From: Aurantiacibacter zhengii
GTDB lineage: Bacteria; Pseudomonadota; Alphaproteobacteria; Sphingomonadales; Sphingomonadaceae
Length of the DNA: 64,000 bases
Direction: 5' to 3'
NCBI RefSeq assembly: GCF_003584125.1
Contig: NZ_QXFL01000001.1
Coordinates: forward strand, 248,001 to 312,000
The notes under the pieces are model-generated. The model saw only the letters and a list, made by a program, of their open reading frames with translations. It was not told where the DNA came from and searched no databases. The position numbers and the translations under genes were made by a program. Below are positions 61,868 to 64,000 of the stretch, piece after piece (position 1 is the stretch's first letter; every line of letters starts with the position of its first letter).

Positions 61868-63108
61868 GCCGCGAACAGCTCCAGCTGCTCCTGCTTCGGT
61901 GCGAGCAGGCTGCGCAGGTCTGCCCGGTCAGTCAGCAGCGTGGGGCGCCAGTCGGCCGTGCAGATAAACGGGCGCACTTTCGCCACAGAGACGGTGAGCT
62001 TGCCCACGTCATCCAGCCGCAAGGTGCGATGGCGGCGCGACGCCAGTATCTGCCCCACCGCCCGCGTGCCAAGCCCAGGCACCCGCAGCAGATCTTCCCG
62101 GCTCGCGCGGTTCACGTCCACCGGAAAACGGTCTCGGAATTTCAGCGCCCAGGCCAGCTTGGGATCGATATCGAGCGGCAGGTTCCCGTCCGCCTCTGTC
62201 GCCTGCATCACCTCTTGCGGGGCAAAGCCGTAGAACCGCATCAGCCAGTCGGACTGATAGAGCCGGTGCTCGCGCATCAGCGGCGGACGCTTCAGCGGCA
62301 GCACGGCGCTGGCATCCGGAATGGGCGAGAAAGCGCTGTAATAGACGCGGCGCAGCTTGAAATTGCCGTAGAGGCGGCTGGCCTTGCCCACGATGTCGCT
62401 ATCCGTCGCGGCATCGGCGCCCACGATCATCTGCGTCGATTGACCGCCCGGCGCAAACCGGGGGGCGTGCTTGAACCGCTTGCGCTCATCCTTCGACTGG
62501 CGGATCGCCATCTTCATACCGCCCATCGCACCTTCGATCTGGCGGCTGTTCTTGTCTGGCGCGAGGCGGGTGAGCCCGCTGTCGGTGGGCAGTTCCACGT
62601 TGATCGACACCCGGTCCGCGTAAAGGCCCGCCTGGTGCGCCAGTTCCGGATCCGCTTCGGGAATGGTCTTCAGGTGAATGTAACCGCGAAAGTCATGCTC
62701 CTCGCGCAGGATGCGCGCGGTTTCCACCAGCAGTTCCATCGTGTGATTGGAGCTCTTGATGATGCCGGAGGACAGGAACAGCCCTTCGATATAATTGCGG
62801 CGATAGAAAGTCAGCGTCAGGTCCGCCACTTCGCGCGGAGTGAAGCGCGCGCGGCGCACGTTGCTGCTCTTGCGGTTGATGCAATAGTGGCAATCGAAGA
62901 TGCAGTGATTGGTCAGCAGTATCTTCAGCAGCGAAATGCATCGGCCATCGGGCGCATAGGCGTGACAGATGCCCATCCCCTCGGTCGAGCCGACACCCTT
63001 GCCGCCCGTAGAGTTACGCTTGGCCGTGCCAGACGACGCGCAGGAGGCATCGTATTTCGCTGCATCCGCAAGGATTTCCAGCTTTTGCATGGTGTCGAGC
63101 GCGGTCAT
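61864..63108 (-). CDS. Radical SAM protein of the UDG-linked DNA modification/repair family
   Basis: A 414-residue protein. The radical SAM cluster motif is HCIFDCHYC (Cys 69, 73 and 76, CxxxCxxC). Near the C-terminus is a helix-hairpin-helix DNA-binding element NRASREDLLRVPGLGTRAV. This matches the 'putative DNA modification/repair radical SAM protein' family found next to UDG-family and DUF4130 genes. The reaction is unknown. The ATG at 63108 lies directly at the promoter, so the mRNA would be leaderless; MQKLEIL at 63090 is an alternative start. It is first gene of the unit with UdgX and dnaE2. Confidence 0.88.
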   Translation of the reverse strand: MTALDTMQKLEILADAAKYDASCASSGTAKRNSTGGKGVGSTEGMGICHAYAPDGRCISLLKILLTNHCIFDCHYCINRKSSNVRRARFTPREVADLTLTFYRRNYIEGLFLSSGIIKSSNHTMELLVETARILREEHDFRGYIHLKTIPEADPELAHQAGLYADRVSINVELPTDSGLTRLAPDKNSRQIEGAMGGMKMAIRQSKDERKRFKHAPRFAPGGQSTQMIVGADAATDSDIVGKASRLYGNFKLRRVYYSAFSPIPDASAVLPLKRPPLMREHRLYQSDWLMRFYGFAPQEVMQATEADGNLPLDIDPKLAWALKFRDRFPVDVNRASREDLLRVPGLGTRAVGQILASRRHRTLRLDDVGKLTVSVAKVRPFICTADWRPTLLTDRADLRSLLAPKQEQLELFAA

Positions 63109-63110
63109 TT

Positions 63111-63125
63111 GTTCTTTATATGTTC
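63111..63125 (-). promoter_or_regulatory. SOS (LexA) box of alphaproteobacterial type
   Basis: GTTC (63111-63114), seven bases TTTATAT, GTTC (63122-63125). GTTC-N7-GTTC is the direct-repeat LexA site of alphaproteobacteria. It lies 2 nt upstream of the radical SAM ATG and covers the predicted -10. Confidence 0.8.
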
Positions 63126-63143
63126 TAACTCGTGATTCGCCAA
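63115..63143 (-). promoter_or_regulatory. Promoter of the radical SAM-UdgX-dnaE2 unit
   Basis: On the minus strand, TTGGCG (63143-63138) and TATAAA (63120-63115) are separated by exactly 17 nt. Transcription would start about 7 nt after the -10, at or next to the A of the ATG at 63108. The -10 lies inside the SOS box spacer, so LexA binding would block it. Confidence 0.65.
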
Positions 63144-63286
63144 GGCATTGCTGCCAGACAGCAAGAATTACGCGATGAGTTGCAGCCGGGCGGGTTGCGA
63201 AGAAATCGCGAATTAACCACGCATCTTCGGGCAGGCTTAACCAACGCGGCCCCACGCAGGATCCGATAACAAAAAGGGGCCCCGCC

Positions 63287-63679
63287 ATGAAACTGTTCGC
63301 GCGCACGAAACCTGTGTCTGCTCCGGAGCGGCGCAGCGGCCCGCGAGTGCGCGTGGACTGCCTTGCCACTCTGCTGATGCCCAGCGGCAATCGCTTCGGG
63401 CGCGTGTTCGACATCTCCACCAACGGTGCGCGCGTGGTGACGCAGGATCCCCCGGCGAAGGGCGTGTCCGCCATTCTCGACTGGAACCTGCACGAAGCCT
63501 ATTGCCACGTCATATGGACAAAGCCGGGCATGTGCGGCGTGGAGTTCGATAAGCCCGTCCCCCAGCGTGTGATCGACGAACTGGTAGAAGCATCAGGCGC
63601 CGGGCCGCGTCTGGTCCATTCCGCACCGGGCGACGAAGGTGAGAGCAAGAGGCGTCCGCCGACCCGCTTCGTCGGTTAG
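63287..63679 (+). CDS. PilZ domain-containing protein
   Basis: A 130-residue cytoplasmic protein, mostly one PilZ domain that binds cyclic di-GMP. Both binding motifs are present: ERRSGPRVR (RxxxR) near residue 15 and DISTNGARV (D/NxSxxG) near residue 45. The C-terminal ~30 residues are polar and probably disordered. The start ATG at 63287 follows AAAGGGG. It is on the opposite strand between imuB and the SOS unit, interrupting what is often a contiguous imuB-dnaE2 block, and has no obvious link to DNA repair. Confidence 0.88.
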   Translation: MKLFARTKPVSAPERRSGPRVRVDCLATLLMPSGNRFGRVFDISTNGARVVTQDPPAKGVSAILDWNLHEAYCHVIWTKPGMCGVEFDKPVPQRVIDELVEASGAGPRLVHSAPGDEGESKRRPPTRFVG

Positions 63680-63711
63680 GGACAGAGCAGCCCTGAGAAT
63701 ATTGCCTCGCC

Positions 63712-64000
63712 TCAGGCGAACAGACCTTGCAGATACCAGTCGGGCATACCGCCGCGCCCGTCTGTTGCCAGGCCATTGCGGTAGATCCAGTAACGGCGCC
63801 CCTGTTCGTCTTCGACGCGGTAATAGTCGCGCAGGCGGGTGGAGCCTTTTTCGCGCCACCACTCAGGCGCGATGCGTTCCGGGCCTTCGACGCGGGCCAC
63901 TTCGCACACCTCCCCGCGCCAGCTGAAGCGGCGAGGATAGCCTTCGGGCGCGGCGTAGAGCACGGAAATCCGCTCCGGCCGGTCGAGCAGCTTGAGGGGC
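63712..64000 (-). CDS. imuB: ImuB-type Y-family polymerase-like protein, N-terminus beyond window
   Basis: Only the C-terminal ~95 residues are inside the window; the frame is open to the right edge. The visible sequence has LLDRPERISV followed by RRFSWRGEVCEVARVEGPERIAPEWW (segments EGPERIAPEWW and TRLRDYYRVEDEQG) and ends GGMPDWYLQGLFA. This is the conserved C-terminal tail of ImuB proteins (WW...TRDYYRVED...RYWIYR). ImuB recruits DnaE2 to the beta clamp in SOS mutagenesis, consistent with dnaE2 nearby. It is convergent with the PilZ gene. Confidence 0.85.
   Translation of the reverse strand, partial: PLKLLDRPERISVLYAAPEGYPRRFSWRGEVCEVARVEGPERIAPEWWREKGSTRLRDYYRVEDEQGRRYWIYRNGLATDGRGGMPDWYLQGLFA

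Overview
This 64 kb window is chromosomal DNA from a high-GC alphaproteobacterium. It is most likely a member of Sphingomonadales close to Erythrobacteraceae. The placement is inferred from gene order (carA-carB-greA, coaD-ppi-queA...tgt, rpiB-glyA-nrdR, phoR-pst-phoU-phoB), from families common in that group (DUF4170, DUF3052, DUF2059, DUF481, HWE kinases, AHH proteins) and from an SOS box of the alphaproteobacterial GTTC-N7-GTTC type. No phylogeny was computed. Genes are tightly packed with many 1-4 nt stop/start overlaps. No insertion sequence, prophage or CRISPR array is visible, and no gene-free stretch exceeds about 300 bases.

Layout. 1-3.4 kb: the 5' part of enolase (cut by the window edge), four small membrane-associated proteins resembling the E. 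coli yqjD/yqjE type, and a DUF4170 protein. 3.4-8.7 kb: carA, a low-GC 75-codon gene, carB and greA. 8.8-14.5 kb: a yqeY-dnaG-rpoD macromolecular synthesis cluster, a DUF2059 protein and an RluE-type pseudouridine synthase. 14.5-17.1 kb: a lone ParA-type ATPase, then an HWE histidine kinase coupled to a single-domain receiver. 17.2-20.8 kb: rpiB, glyA, nrdR and a TrmJ-like methyltransferase with two small proteins. 20.8-31.1 kb: chorismate mutase, rpsD, then a long minus-strand run (xseB, ispA, coaD, ppi, queA, carotenoid oxygenase, ABC-2 exporter, DUF481, tgt). 31.1-36.8 kb: purL, DUF3052, nitroreductase, serB and miaA. 36.8-43.1 kb: branched-chain amino-acid genes ilvB-ilvN-ilvC and leuA, with a YceI protein between. 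43.1-46.4 kb: an AHH protein, an unknown protein and recJ. 46.4-46.7 kb: two identical tRNA-Glu genes. 46.7-55.6 kb: a complete phosphate-starvation locus (phoR, phosphate-type porin, pstSCAB, phoU, phoB) with Pho-box-like 11-bp repeats. 55.8-64 kb: a small acidic membrane protein, an extensin-family protein, an SOS-type DNA repair/mutagenesis cluster (dnaE2, DUF4130-UdgX fusion, radical SAM protein), a PilZ protein and the 3' end of imuB.

The most informative non-gene signals are three. (1) A 15-codon leader upstream of leuA contains four consecutive Leu codons and overlaps a nested hairpin, which is a classical attenuator layout. (2) An SOS box overlaps a good -10 sequence upstream of the radical SAM gene, so close to the ATG that the mRNA would be leaderless. 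(3) A 13-bp hairpin with a GCGA tetraloop sits in the ilvB leader. The strongest candidates for unusual biology are the SOS-controlled radical SAM/UdgX/DnaE2 unit, the compositionally foreign small gene inside carAB, and the carotenoid-oxygenase/ABC-exporter block inside the queuosine gene cluster.
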